The notes beneath the pieces are model-generated. The model made no database searches, was not told the DNA's origin, and saw only the letters and a program-made list of their open reading frames with translations. The position numbers and the translations under genes are program-made. DNA of 64,000 nucleotides. Origin: Mugil cephalus. Its lineage: Eukaryota > Chordata > Actinopteri > Mugiliformes > Mugilidae. Of this stretch, positions 33,405-45,400 are shown one piece after another (the first letter of the stretch is position 1; the number at the start of each line of letters is the position of its first letter). Location of the stretch: assembly GCF_022458985.1 (NCBI RefSeq), contig NC_061790.1, positions 19,634,397 to 19,698,396 on the forward strand, written 5' to 3'.

Positions 33405-36400
33405 CTGAGGGGTGGACACAGATCGATATGAAATTAGCAGTATGTTATTTACATCAACCAAGAAGCATCCCTCATCACCACACCACTCGGTATGCTTGCT
33501 TTAATCTGCAGCTCAAGGTGGAGGGGGCTCTTTTAAGAACTTTATTATGAGTAACCTTTATCGATGATAATACTCCTGGTCAAAGTAATCCCTCACATTT
33601 CTCACATTACAAGTACATTTGGAAGGCTACATTTTAAAACATTATTTTCATGGAAAAACATCATGCATCCAAGATCATTACAATGAATACTTCTGTCCAC
33701 CTTAAAATTACAAGATGAATAGCTCCCCCTACTGGGAATACCATACCTATAAAAAAGTACTCATCTTGTCAGCCACTCCAGAATCTAGTTTTCTTTCAAA
33801 CTGTGTACTGGTCTTGGTCAAACTGGTCTTGCTGGAAAATAAATCTTCTCCCAAGTCTGGGATCTCTTGCAGACTGAACTGGATTTCCTATATTGTTCTA
33901 AATTCTTTTGACCCTCTATGAGCTGTCAAGGGCCTGCTATCAAGAAGCAGTACAACAGCATTATGCTATCACCACCATGCGTCACTGGGGGGATAGTGTT
34001 TTTGTGGTAATGTGTCTACTCTTATGGACAAAAATCTCAATTTTGGTCTCACTGGACCAACGAATTGTCTTTCAAATTGAGATGGGAGTCTCAAACAAGT
34101 TTGTGAGGACGGCCTGGTGTAGGCAGATTTACATATGTGTCGTGTTCCTTGATTGTTTTTTTTTTTATTGTTTTTTTTTGTATCAATCCTCTGACTCATA
34201 CTTAAGTAAACCGTTCTGAGCTACTTGGAGTGTTTTGTCTTCAGGGGGTAATTGCACCCAGGAACACTCATTAATCAGTGTCATACTATAGACACTTGAG
34301 ACACATTCAGTTTCACTAACTCTAGACACCAAATAGCTCAACCTCTGTTGAATTAGGTCGGTCACTGCAATTACTTATTTCACATGCCAAACTACATTGA
34401 CTATAATTTTCGAAATGCAATCACAGAGGAAAACATCCACTGACATACTTGTCATAAGCACTGTATGAGGAGGACACATGAGCAAGCTGCCACAGAAATG
34501 TACTAACTATTTATTTATTTATTGCAAGCCAAGCATGGAGCTGACAGTGAGTTGTTGTTGTGTCTCTTCTAACTTTTGCTGGTTTGTTAAATAAAAAATG
34601 TAGCCCCTCTGGAGGCTTTTTGAAAAGCATTTTAGTCTGGAATGACCTTCTTAAAAAAAAAAAAGAGAGCTTGAGAGAGAGAGTGAGAGAGAGCATTATT
34701 ACTCGTAGAGTGGTCTAGGTCAGGATTATACTTATTATACTATACAATGATGGGAAAAAGTTTTTGAACACCCTTAAAATTTTACACAATCTCAAATATT
34801 ATCATATTTGTGGAAAAAAACTTTTTTGTGTTTCAAAAGGTGTAGCTGCATTAGACAGTCACAGACAAATTATTTTTATTTATTGCTGTTTGTTGACTTT
34901 GATACAGACAATGTTTAGAACTGACATATTGAAATTGTCAAGAATTTAGTTTTGTTAGTTTTTCTTGTAAACAAGAAACTACCGTATTTTCCGCACTATA
35001 AGGCGCACCTTCAATGAATGGCCTATTTTAAAACTTTGTTCATATATAAGGCGCACCGCATTATAAGGTGCATAGAATAGACGCCACAGTAGAGGCTGGG
35101 GTTACGTTATGCATCCATTAGATGTAGCTGCGCTAAAGGGAATGTCAACAAAACAGTCAGATAGGCCAGTCAAACTTTATTAATAGATTACAAACCAGCG
35201 TTCTGACAACTCCGTTCACTCATCTCGCTTTGTTCCCTCGGAAACTCTGTTTAGTCTTCTTTACTTGGCGCAGGTCATCTTGTTGCTTCCTCCACTTCCG
35301 CACCATTGATTCGTTAATGTTAAATTCTCTCGCTGCTGCTCTATTCCCGTGTTCTACTGCGTGACTGATCACCTTGAGTTTAAACTCTGCGTCGTGAGCG
35401 TGTCTCTTAATAGAAGCCATTTTGGGGTCTTTACATAAACACACAAATGGAAATGAAACGGCACGCCTCACGCAGTCATATATCCCAGCATGCACCGCGC
35501 GCTTCTTCTTCTACGGGGGAAAATGAAGTCGGCGGCTGCTTACCGTGGTTGCGAGACCTGTTGTGGCTCAATATTGGTCCATATATAAGGCGCACCGGAT
35601 TGTAAGGCGCACTGTCAGCTTTTGAGAAAATTGGAGGTTTTTAGGTGCGCCTTATAGTGCGGAAAATACGGTAGTTTCTTGTTTACAAGAAAAACTAACA
35701 AAACTAAATTCTTGACAATTTCAATATGTCAGTTCTAAACATTGTCTGTATCAAAGTCAACAAACAGCAATATGTTCAAAACTGAACAAAATCCTGACTG
35801 GCATGTTCCCCACGACCCTTTCACACTGTTGAGCAGTAATCTTGTTCCATTCTTCTTGAATTACTACTTTTAATTCTTCTAAAATCTTTGGCTCAATGTG
35901 CCACCATAGACAGTGAGATGACCAACACCAGCATCACTCATTCATCCCCAAACCATGATACTGCCTCCACCATTTTGACAGTAGGTACTGTACATGCTGG
36001 AGATAATGCTTCACCTGGCCTTCTGCGTACCCTCACATTAGCGGGAGGAAGATAAAGCTGGAAACTGGACTCATCTGACCACAGAATCTTCTTCAAATTC
36101 CTGACTGTCCAGTTCTTGTGTGCTTGGACCCCGGCGTAACCTCTGTCTCTCATCGATCAGGGGCTTCTTGACAGTTTTGCAGGACCTTAAGCTGTGATCT
36201 AAAAGTCGACCAGAGTAGATCCAACTGCTAAAGGACTGCATCTGCACTTCACGATCTGGCTGCAGCTGTACCCTTTGTGGCTGACAATATCTATTTTCAG
36301 GCGTGTTTCCCGCGTTAGGTTCCTCATTATAGCCATTTTTGTCTCTGAAGAACTTTCAAATGTACTGGCTTTATATAGACACGAAGCACGGCAACAGGAA

Positions 36401-39400
36401 AATGTGTCTTTTGATAAAAAGCACGGCCTTCATTAGCGGATCACTGGTACCAAAATGACCCGATACTCAAAATTTCTTATATATTTTTATGGAACTAATC
36501 AAAGTTTTTAATGGTTATTTTAGGATTTGTTTAGTATTTTGTCTGTGACTGTTCTAAAAGAAATTGCACTTGAAGACCTAAGACCTATTCCATCACTGTA
36601 TGTATGTCCTCAGTGGAAAGCAGACAGCATACAGGTCTCAGATTAATTCCAAGCAGACTCTGGTGCAGCTTGTTCATGGTCAACAAAAAAAATTGCTTGA
36701 CACAAAAATGTGCTTGGTGCATTACTCCAAATATAAGTGTATCCAAATAAAAGTGTATATATATTTTTTCACTTTTTCGCTGACTATATTTCCTCTCATC
36801 TCTGCGCAATAATGCTACTGGACACTGAATTCCCCACAGTTTGGCTTCACGGATAGTTAACATTGACCATAAATTAATAATTCATAAACTGAAAACATGA
36901 ATAAGAAGCAATAAATAGTGCATGATTTGCATTATGTACTGTACTTTTCCACATGGCTCATGATTATGCTGATGATGCTATATAGTTTGGTTACAAAAAC
37001 TCACACCCCATAGCCTAATAGGCCTGCTAGGAATAAATCTTTAATCCTAATAATAATATCCAAACAACAAAGTGTTCAATTCTATTCTTAAGTAGCTGAG
37101 AGTCCTGTCAACTTACCCTGAAGTGATGCTGAGCTGTTGCTAGGCGGTGCAGTACTGCTATCGTCCAGTTCATCCAGGTAGAGACGGTAGCGGTGACCGC
37201 TGTCATCCTCATACTCCACATTTTCGTCATCACTGTCGACCTCTGGAGCCACGTATACCACCTCAAACTCAATCTGTCCCCGCTGATACAAACACGGAAA
37301 ATTAGCTCTTGAGGATACAGTCTGATGGTGCCGTTATGTGTGCGTGTGCTTGTCTTACCTGCTGTGAGAGAATGGTTACAGCCTCCTTGTGTTTGGCATC
37401 TCGCAAATTAATACTGTTGACAGCAAGGATGGCATCTCCAACATGCAGACCTCCACATCTGTCTGCTGGCTGGCCAGGATGGATCTCTGAAATCAGGATC
37501 GGGACGCCATGCTCCTTACCACCCTGGAGAGAACAGAGAACATATTTATTTATTTTTTTATTAAGAAAGAGCCATGACAACAAATTTATGGAGAAGTAGT
37601 AGATTGTTGAGTGAAAACAGATTTGATGCTTTGTTCTAAGGTGACTTATTTCTATGTACATTATGTATCCGTACAGCTCTATTTTTATTTAACTTTATTT
37701 TATATAGTACTTATTCTTATGTTTTTACATTTCCACTACTTATTCTAGGAGCTACTGCCCAAAATTTCATTATGTCCTCACATAAGGACAATAAATGATT
37801 TGTGATTGATTGTTTGTCTTAGCTAGCTGCTTAGAGGACTTATGGTCCGAGACTTGATAAGGTAATTAAACACTTTTTATCTGATGCTATGCACACTTAA
37901 TCTTTGTGGAATTGTTACTAGGATACCAATCCTGCCATCCATTCACAAAAGACTTTGCAGCACAACATGAAGTTAGGCATGAGGAGTAATAATACTGTGA
38001 CAATTACTGTGACTTTTTACCGTAATGGAGATTCCTAGGCCTTCATGATCTTCCTTGACCAGCGATACCTTTCTGATAGGGCCTACACCCTGGGTTTTCT
38101 TCAACATGTCTGGGTCCTGCAATCATATTAATAATTAAAATCTAGGGGTAGTCAAAACCACAGGGAACAATGTTGACAGCTTTGGAGGTTTACACTCACA
38201 TGTCCCACAGGAGAAGGAATAGGTTTCTTAGGGTCACTGCGACCTCTACATGCTCGGATGACGGTCTTATGGCGGTGAAGGTGAATCTCTGCCTCCAGTT
38301 GATTCCACAGCTTGTCGTGTGCGGGCCCCTTCATATCACGACCCAGCAACTGGATCTGCTGAACCCTAGAAGATAAACCAGATGATTCTATTATCAATTC
38401 AAAGACTAGAATGTATAAATAGAAAGAAGGCCCATAGTGTATAGAAAGAAAGGTCAGAGAGTATGGATAGAAAGAACATTTATAATATGTATGTGTGCAT
38501 GTCTATATATAAGTTTAGAATGTATAAATATAAAGTTTATCATGTACAGATACAAAGTTTAGTAAGTAGTAATAGACAGTTTAGAAAGAAAGTTTAAAAT
38601 ATATATATATTGTTGACACAATATATAAATATTGCGTCAACTGTTACAACTGTGTCTAAATAGAAGAAAAAAAACAGAAATACTGAAAACAATTCTCTAG
38701 ACGTCAGTGCCAGAAAAATGCTTGGATGATATTAACACTGTATTGTGCTGCTACTCATATTGCCCTTCTGTTTTTTTTTTTTTTTTGGATCCTTCCCTAC
38801 TATTAACTTCTGATTTATCTTATTCACTTGTGGTGATGTTGGTGATTTGTTATTTGTTGGTCTGCTTTGTGGTGAGCCACCTTCATTATGAAGCTGAAAT
38901 CTCACTCAGACGGAGAATTTGTGTAGGAGTGTCATTGTGGCACTTCAGAGCCACTAGTGCTGGATAAAGACTGTGCAGGAATCCCATCCTACTAATTTGT
39001 CTGTAGTTACTGTAAGTGGTGAATAGGTTTCTAACTATTCCAGAAACTTGACAAATACTGGTTATAATGTTATTAGTTAATATTATTTCTTAATATATCT
39101 TCTAAGCAAACCTCAAATTAAACCTAGAGGGGTTGTGAGCATTGACTTCTTACCTGCCAGCCAGTTCCTTGTCCAAGTATTTGGCAGCCAGTCTGGCCCC
39201 ATACACTTCTGCCTGGAGGACTGCCATGTGCCTGCGAAGGGCCTCATTTTCTTTCTTATATAGTCTCACTTCTGTATCCAGTCTTGCTTCTGCTAATTTC
39301 TCCTTCTTACTGGCCTCCAGCTCCTGCTCCTATAAAACGCATATCCCATGTTAACACCACACGGATCACTATAAAGTAATTAGAGTGTCGTAATGCTGTT

Positions 39401-42400
39401 GCAACAGAAAGCTTACGGGAAGTGGTTCCCACAACACTTACAATTTATTAAGTGTATTTATTGTATATGGGAATGTACATTATGTCAAAATAATAAATTA
39501 CAATTTACACTGTCTCTATCATAGAGAGATAGAGACAGAGAGATGGCGAACCAGAAAAGATGACCTAATAACTGCTCTCCTCTGTCTTAAATTGTTTTTT
39601 AGAACATCTAAGCCCTTTTCAAACATGAGATCAACAGTGAGGGAAGTCACGTTGCACGTTGTTTGCACAGTATTTGTGGGGGTTTGGTTGCTGAAACCTG
39701 ATGTCAGGAGGATGCTGAGGAAACCACAGTCCTTAAAGTGGTAAACCAGATGGCTGGCACCCTGTGGATTTAGCAGAAAGGCAATTTTTGGACCTCGGAG
39801 GTAGATGTGCCAGAAACTGAAGTTCAGGGCAGGAAAGGTTGAACAGGCAGAAGGTGGAAAGTCAGCAGGTTAGAGTTCAGTAGTGATGGCTAATCCTGGG
39901 TCAGTTATAAAGTCGAAGTGAGAAAGATGAACGGAGTCTGGAGCAAACCGGAAATCAACCAGTCCGCCAGCCCACTCTGGAAAATGTTGTGTAACCAGCT
40001 AACTCTAGGGTTAGAAAGATATCGGCCAACACTTAGTACTGGAGATATAGTGGTGGAAAAAAGTTTTCGGACACCCTTAAAATTTTACACAATCTCAAAT
40101 ATTATCATGAAATATTTGTGGAAATGTTTTTGTGTTTCAAAAGGTTGGGCTGCATTAGACAGACTCAAACAAATACAAATTATATTAATTTTGTTTATTG
40201 TTTACAAGAAAAACTAACAAAACTAAATTCTTAGCAGTTTCAATATGTCAGTTCTTCTGACAGATAATGTGTTCAAAATTGAACAAAAACACACATATAT
40301 ATATATATCATCCAATTAATATTTAGTACTCCTGCCTACTAGCGCTCACCGGACTCTATTCCTGGCTGGCATGTTCCCCACGAGCCGTTCACACTGTTGA
40401 GGGGTAATCTAGTCCCATTCTTCTTGAATTACTGCTTTAAATTCTTCTAAATTCTTTAGTTTGTGCTTTGTAACAGACCTTTTGGTAATCCTCCACAGGT
40501 TTCAATGGGGCTCATGTCCGGGGATTGAGCTGGTCACTCTAAGACCTGGATACTGTGCTCCTGCAGCCAAGTTCTACTGACCCTGGATGTGTGGCAAGGG
40601 ACATTATCTTGTTGAAACATCCAGTTCCGTCCTTGACGGAAAAGTGCATGTGCTGAAGGGAGCATGTTTAATGTGCCATCACAGACAGTGAGATGACCAA
40701 CCAGCTCAAACCATGATACTGCCTTCACCATTTTTGACAGTAGGTACTGTACATGCTGGAGATAATGATTCTCCTGGGATTCTGTGTAGCCTCACATTAG
40801 CAGGAGTGTGTGCTTGGTATTGATCAGGGGCTTCTTCTTGACAGCCTTAAGGACCTAAAGCCATGATATAAATGTCGCCCATGTACAGGGCAGGTGGAAC
40901 ATTGGACACCAGTTTGGTTTGACCACTGCTGTTGGAGCTCCTGTGATGTCTTTCGGTAGTTTTCCGTACACATGAGCATCAGGATGTGGTAATTTCTTGC
41001 TGAAGAAACCCTTGGACGCCTAGATATTGGTTTGTCTTCCAAGTTGTTGGCTCGTCTGCAGAATGGATCCAACTGCTGAGGGATTGCATCTGACCTTCCT
41101 GGCCATCTGGCAGCAGCTGTACCCTTCCTGGCTGAGAATCTTTATCTTCAGGCGTGTTTCCTGCGTTAGGTTCCTTGTTATAGCTATTTTTGTCTTTTAA
41201 ATGTACTGACTTTAGTACAAAGCACAGCAACAGAAAAATGCATGCATTGTTTGGTATTTTGTCTGTGAATGTACTAAAAGAAATTGCACTTGAAGACCTA
41301 AGAGTGATTCTTAATACAACATTTCACAAATGCATGGGGTGTCTGAAAACTTTTTTCCACCACTGTATGTTCAATTCTAAAGATACAAAAATGGCAGATG
41401 TTTAATAAAATCAAGTCAAATGAACTTTTCTAGCCCTTTATGGAAAGGATTTTGTCATCAGATGACTCTGGTGCTGAAAAAACATTGCTGACAAACTCAG
41501 TGGGCAGTAGGTATCTATTTTCTTCTGTCTATAAAGAGCTTGATGGGATGTGAAGGTTCTCAGTCCTCCAGGTCATGGTGTATCCACAAATGGACAAGTC
41601 AAGTTGCCTTTCTTTAGCATCTGGATATCATGACATACATGCCATAAGAACCAGACTACAATTAAAATTGTGAGTTTGCGATGTGTTGCACAATAGTGTG
41701 AGTCACCGTTTAGTTGTCCACTATGGACATTTATGTTTAAGGAAAAAATCTATATTCAAGGGAAAAAATCCATTTTCTGCACTGCATGTATTTTTGTGTA
41801 TATATGGACTTACCACATCTTCCAATGTAGGTGCAGGCTTTAGGGGGAAAGAAGCAAATGAAGAACAGAAAGAAGTCAGAAGTTAGATTAGAGAAATTCA
41901 TTCAGGCAAGAAAGATTGTTAGTGAGTAACACTGAATACCTACAAGTGGGGAAAAATGCAAAAGGGCAAGTGTGGGGGTTACCTTACCACAGTGCCTATA
42001 AAAACGTACTCACTGCTGAAAAATTTTCCCAGTTTTATTGCTTTTAAAAATTGAATCATGATAAAAATAAATGCAGATTTCTACAATGTACTATGAAAAA
42101 AATATAAATATAAAGTGTAAAAGAAGCAACAGTGTACGTATTCAAACCCCATAAAGTGACTAACCCAATTCAAGAAAGGTCCAGCCAATTGGTGCCATTT
42201 GTCTCAAAATTAGTGAAAAAGAGATCATCTCCTTTGTCACACATGACTGGCATTTATCAGCCTCTGTAGCACTATTAAAAATTGTTCTTCATTTTCTTTA
42301 TCCAATTTGTCACTTTGAGTTTTTGCATGTAAGAAATATTAACTGCACTCCTAGCATGAAGATAAGTACAGGATGTATTGCATCTGTTAAAGACAGGAAT

Positions 42401-45400
42401 TCCTTTGAGGCTTTGAGGCTATTTAGTGCACAAAAAGTGAAGCGAGGTGTGTTAGTGAGTTGCAGATGTAAAAAATAAGATTTATTCAGTGTGGTCCAAC
42501 TTGGTATTACTGAAATTCAGTAGCTTATGTTGATTGCACTTGGACATATACCTGCAGTTTTTTATTGGTAAAAAGTTGCTTATACACACTTAGCTCTACT
42601 TCATTTTATAGGTCCATATGTGCAGGAACAAACTGCTCACAACTTGAAAGTGCACTGAAAAGTATCACTGTTGAGAAAGCCAGCAATCTAGTCAAGATTT
42701 CCGTTGAGTTCTTCCGTTGATGTAGAATACTTTAAGTACTTTAAGTAGGTGGAAAAGTGCAATGGCAACTGATGACCAACCAACAGTGCGATTAAAACTT
42801 AGGTCAGAATGCTGCAAAGTGTGTTTTGGGGATTTAATTGAATATCCACATATTCCCGTGTCTACTGCCAAAAGCATTTTGAGAGGAATTTGTAATCCAG
42901 AATTTGTAGTGTGCAAGCACAAGAACACCAAAATGAAGGCATGACAGTGATTTTTTAGGCCATAGGACCTACCAAAAAGAAGTTTTACACAAAAAATGTG
43001 CATCGTGTTCCCCCTGGTTTACAACTGTGCAATGGAAAAACAAACTCAGCATTACATTTCAATGCATGCACTGTGGTAGGGAAAAAAAATAGTCCAACAT
43101 GAGAACATAGACTGTAGAAAAAAATGGACAAAGCATCTCCACCACTTCCCACTGGTCAAACTGATGCTAGAATTCCAAAGCTATAGGCAGCACCATCTTG
43201 TAGTTGGAGAAGTACTGTCTGAGAGTGGGTCCACATTATCCACTAGACTTACCGATGTTTTCATTTGGACAATACTGTGCTCTGCTCTAACTTCACCAGT
43301 TACAAAAAACTGTTAGATTATACAGAGTACTTATTTCTTTTTTCCTACTCTCACCATCCTACAAGATCACACAAAGTGGTTGACATAGCAACTGTTAATC
43401 ATCATGATGTGATGTGTGTTTTTATAGTGTCTAATAACTAAAACAAAACTTATCAGACAAATACACACCTGACCACTTATCAGCATTATACTAACTACCT
43501 AAAATGACAGAAACCATCTTTAAAAAATGATTTGACTGTGTAAAGTGCACTTTGTGCTGTTTTAATTTGTTTTAATTTGGCCCATCCACTAACACGGAGG
43601 TGGATCTTACAACCTATACTGAAGTCACCACCAGAGGGAGCTCCATATGCTCTGGCTTCACTGTGGAAAAGCTGTCATGGTGTCCACTTATTATATAGTC
43701 TATGACCAATGCTGTGATCAAACTTAGTTCCCAAAGTTCATATAGCTTTGGAAAGATCATGTTACAAATAACAACTTCCGTATTTTTAAAAGTTAGATTA
43801 AAAACTCAATACTAGTAGTATGCTTAGTAGTGGTTAGCGCTGATGCCTCCCAGCGAGAAGGTCAGGGTTCGAGTCTAGCTCGGGCCTTTCTGGGTGGAGT
43901 TTGTATGTTCTCCCTCTGGCTTCCTCTCACCTCCAAAGACATAATTGTTAGGCTAATTGGTGACTCTAAATTGACCCTAGGTGTGGGTGTGAGTGCGAAT
44001 GGTTGTATGTCTCAGTGTTATCCCTGCGATAGGCTGGCGACTTGTCCAGGGTGTACCCCGCCTCTCATCCGATGGCAGCTGGGATAGGCTCCAGCAACCC
44101 TAGTGCAGGATGAGTAGTAGTAGTAGCAGTAGTACTTTAATGTGTGGTGAGTGCAACGCGCTGGAGAGATCGTCTGTTTATCTAGTAGTATTTACTATAG
44201 TTAAAAGAGAACTAACGACTGTTTGCAGTCATTACCTACCAGTCTATCTTTAATGGTGTCAGAGTCCTCAGCTTGGCCTTGCTTGACATGAAACTGAAGC
44301 TGGAGTGCGTGGAGCTGCAGGAGCAGGTCATGGACCTCTCTCTCAGCCACTGCCCGCTCAGCTTTAGCCTCAGTCAACTCAGAACGCAGGTCCACCAACT
44401 GAGCCTGGTGAGGAGAGAGGGATGAATGGAGGGAAAGATGTTGTTGGGGAAAAGAGTCAAGAGGCAGATATGTCAAGACAGTGGCTTTAGAATACACAAA
44501 ATAATCCAAGCAGGATTCAGGAGGCTACCACTTTCATACTCACCTTGTAGCGATTTCAAACAAACTACATATTTCTGTTGTCACTATTATTCACCAGAAC
44601 ACTAGATATACACTAGAGATATTACATTTGACTGTTGATTTGTTCTTCATTGAAGAAGCCAAGACCTTCTATTGCAGACATAAAGAAAAATGTGGAAACA
44701 AAAGTGCAGCTTAAAAATAGCACCTTAAAATGCCGCTCAGAATTGTCAAACTTTCTGCATAAAATTTACTCAAAACATCAGTGGACTTTCACACAAATCT
44801 TCATAACAGACAATGAGAACCCAATCACACAAATTATGCTTTTGTGCCAATATTACACATATGTAATACATAAGTAAGTAAACCTCATCTTTCAAGGTTA
44901 AATTACAGTCCATGTGTTCAGAGGTGTTTCCAATCAGTGTTTCCTCAGTAAAAGAGTTGGTGATGCTCATCAGGCTGGAAAACCATTTTGATTTGAGATG
45001 GACTGACAAAAAAACGGAGATTTAAGATGACTATTAACCTCCACAGGAGTGGTTGACTAACAAAGATAACTCGAAAAACATAATGCATAATAATCTGAGA
45101 GGTCACAAAGCAACCTAGGTGAAGTCAAATAAAGACCTCTCTCACATGAATCCACCACCAACAGAACACTGAACAACCATGGTGTGCATGGCAGAATGGC
45201 ATGGACAAAGCTACTGTTCTGCAAAAAGAATACTTCTGCCCATCTACAGTTTGTTAAACAAGTGGACAAGCCAAAAGATTGTTGGGAAAATTGTTTTGTG
45301 GATGAATGAGACCAAAGTAGAATTATTTGGTTTAAATAAGAGGCGACATGTCTGAAGACAAAACAACACTGCATTCCAGCATTAGAACCTCATCCAGCGC

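Larger units (their letters stand above)
34881..35772. repeat. Perfect 101-bp inverted repeat flanking the pogo-like element
   Basis: Bases 34,881-34,981 are the exact reverse complement of 35,672-35,772. With the 29-bp element ends included, the perfect inverted match is 130 bp per arm. Without the insertion the arms would close into a 200-bp palindrome with TA at its centre. Element B at 40,048 has only the right-arm orientation, so the left arm is the extra, inverted copy. Confidence 0.95.
34745..36598 (-). mobile_element. Tc1/mariner-like element A, degenerate, with nested insertion
   Basis: The left end CAATGATGGGAAAAAG and the right end CATCACTG are bounded by TA, fitting Tc1/mariner insertion. 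The minus strand at 36,153-35,938 encodes a recognisable DDE transposase segment with [10 protein letters not shown] and RVRRRPGE. An N-terminal part at about 36,330-36,200 begins [14 protein letters not shown] and runs into a stop, and downstream parts are frame-broken. The element is split by an inverted duplication and a 690-bp pogo-like element. It is a close relative of element B at 40,048. Confidence 0.88.
33405..37116 (-). other. GOPC intron 8
   Basis: 3.7-kb intron holding a Tc1-like element with a nested pogo-like insertion (34,745-36,598), a GA-rich tract near 34,674-34,694 and otherwise unremarkable AT-rich sequence. Confidence 0.8.
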
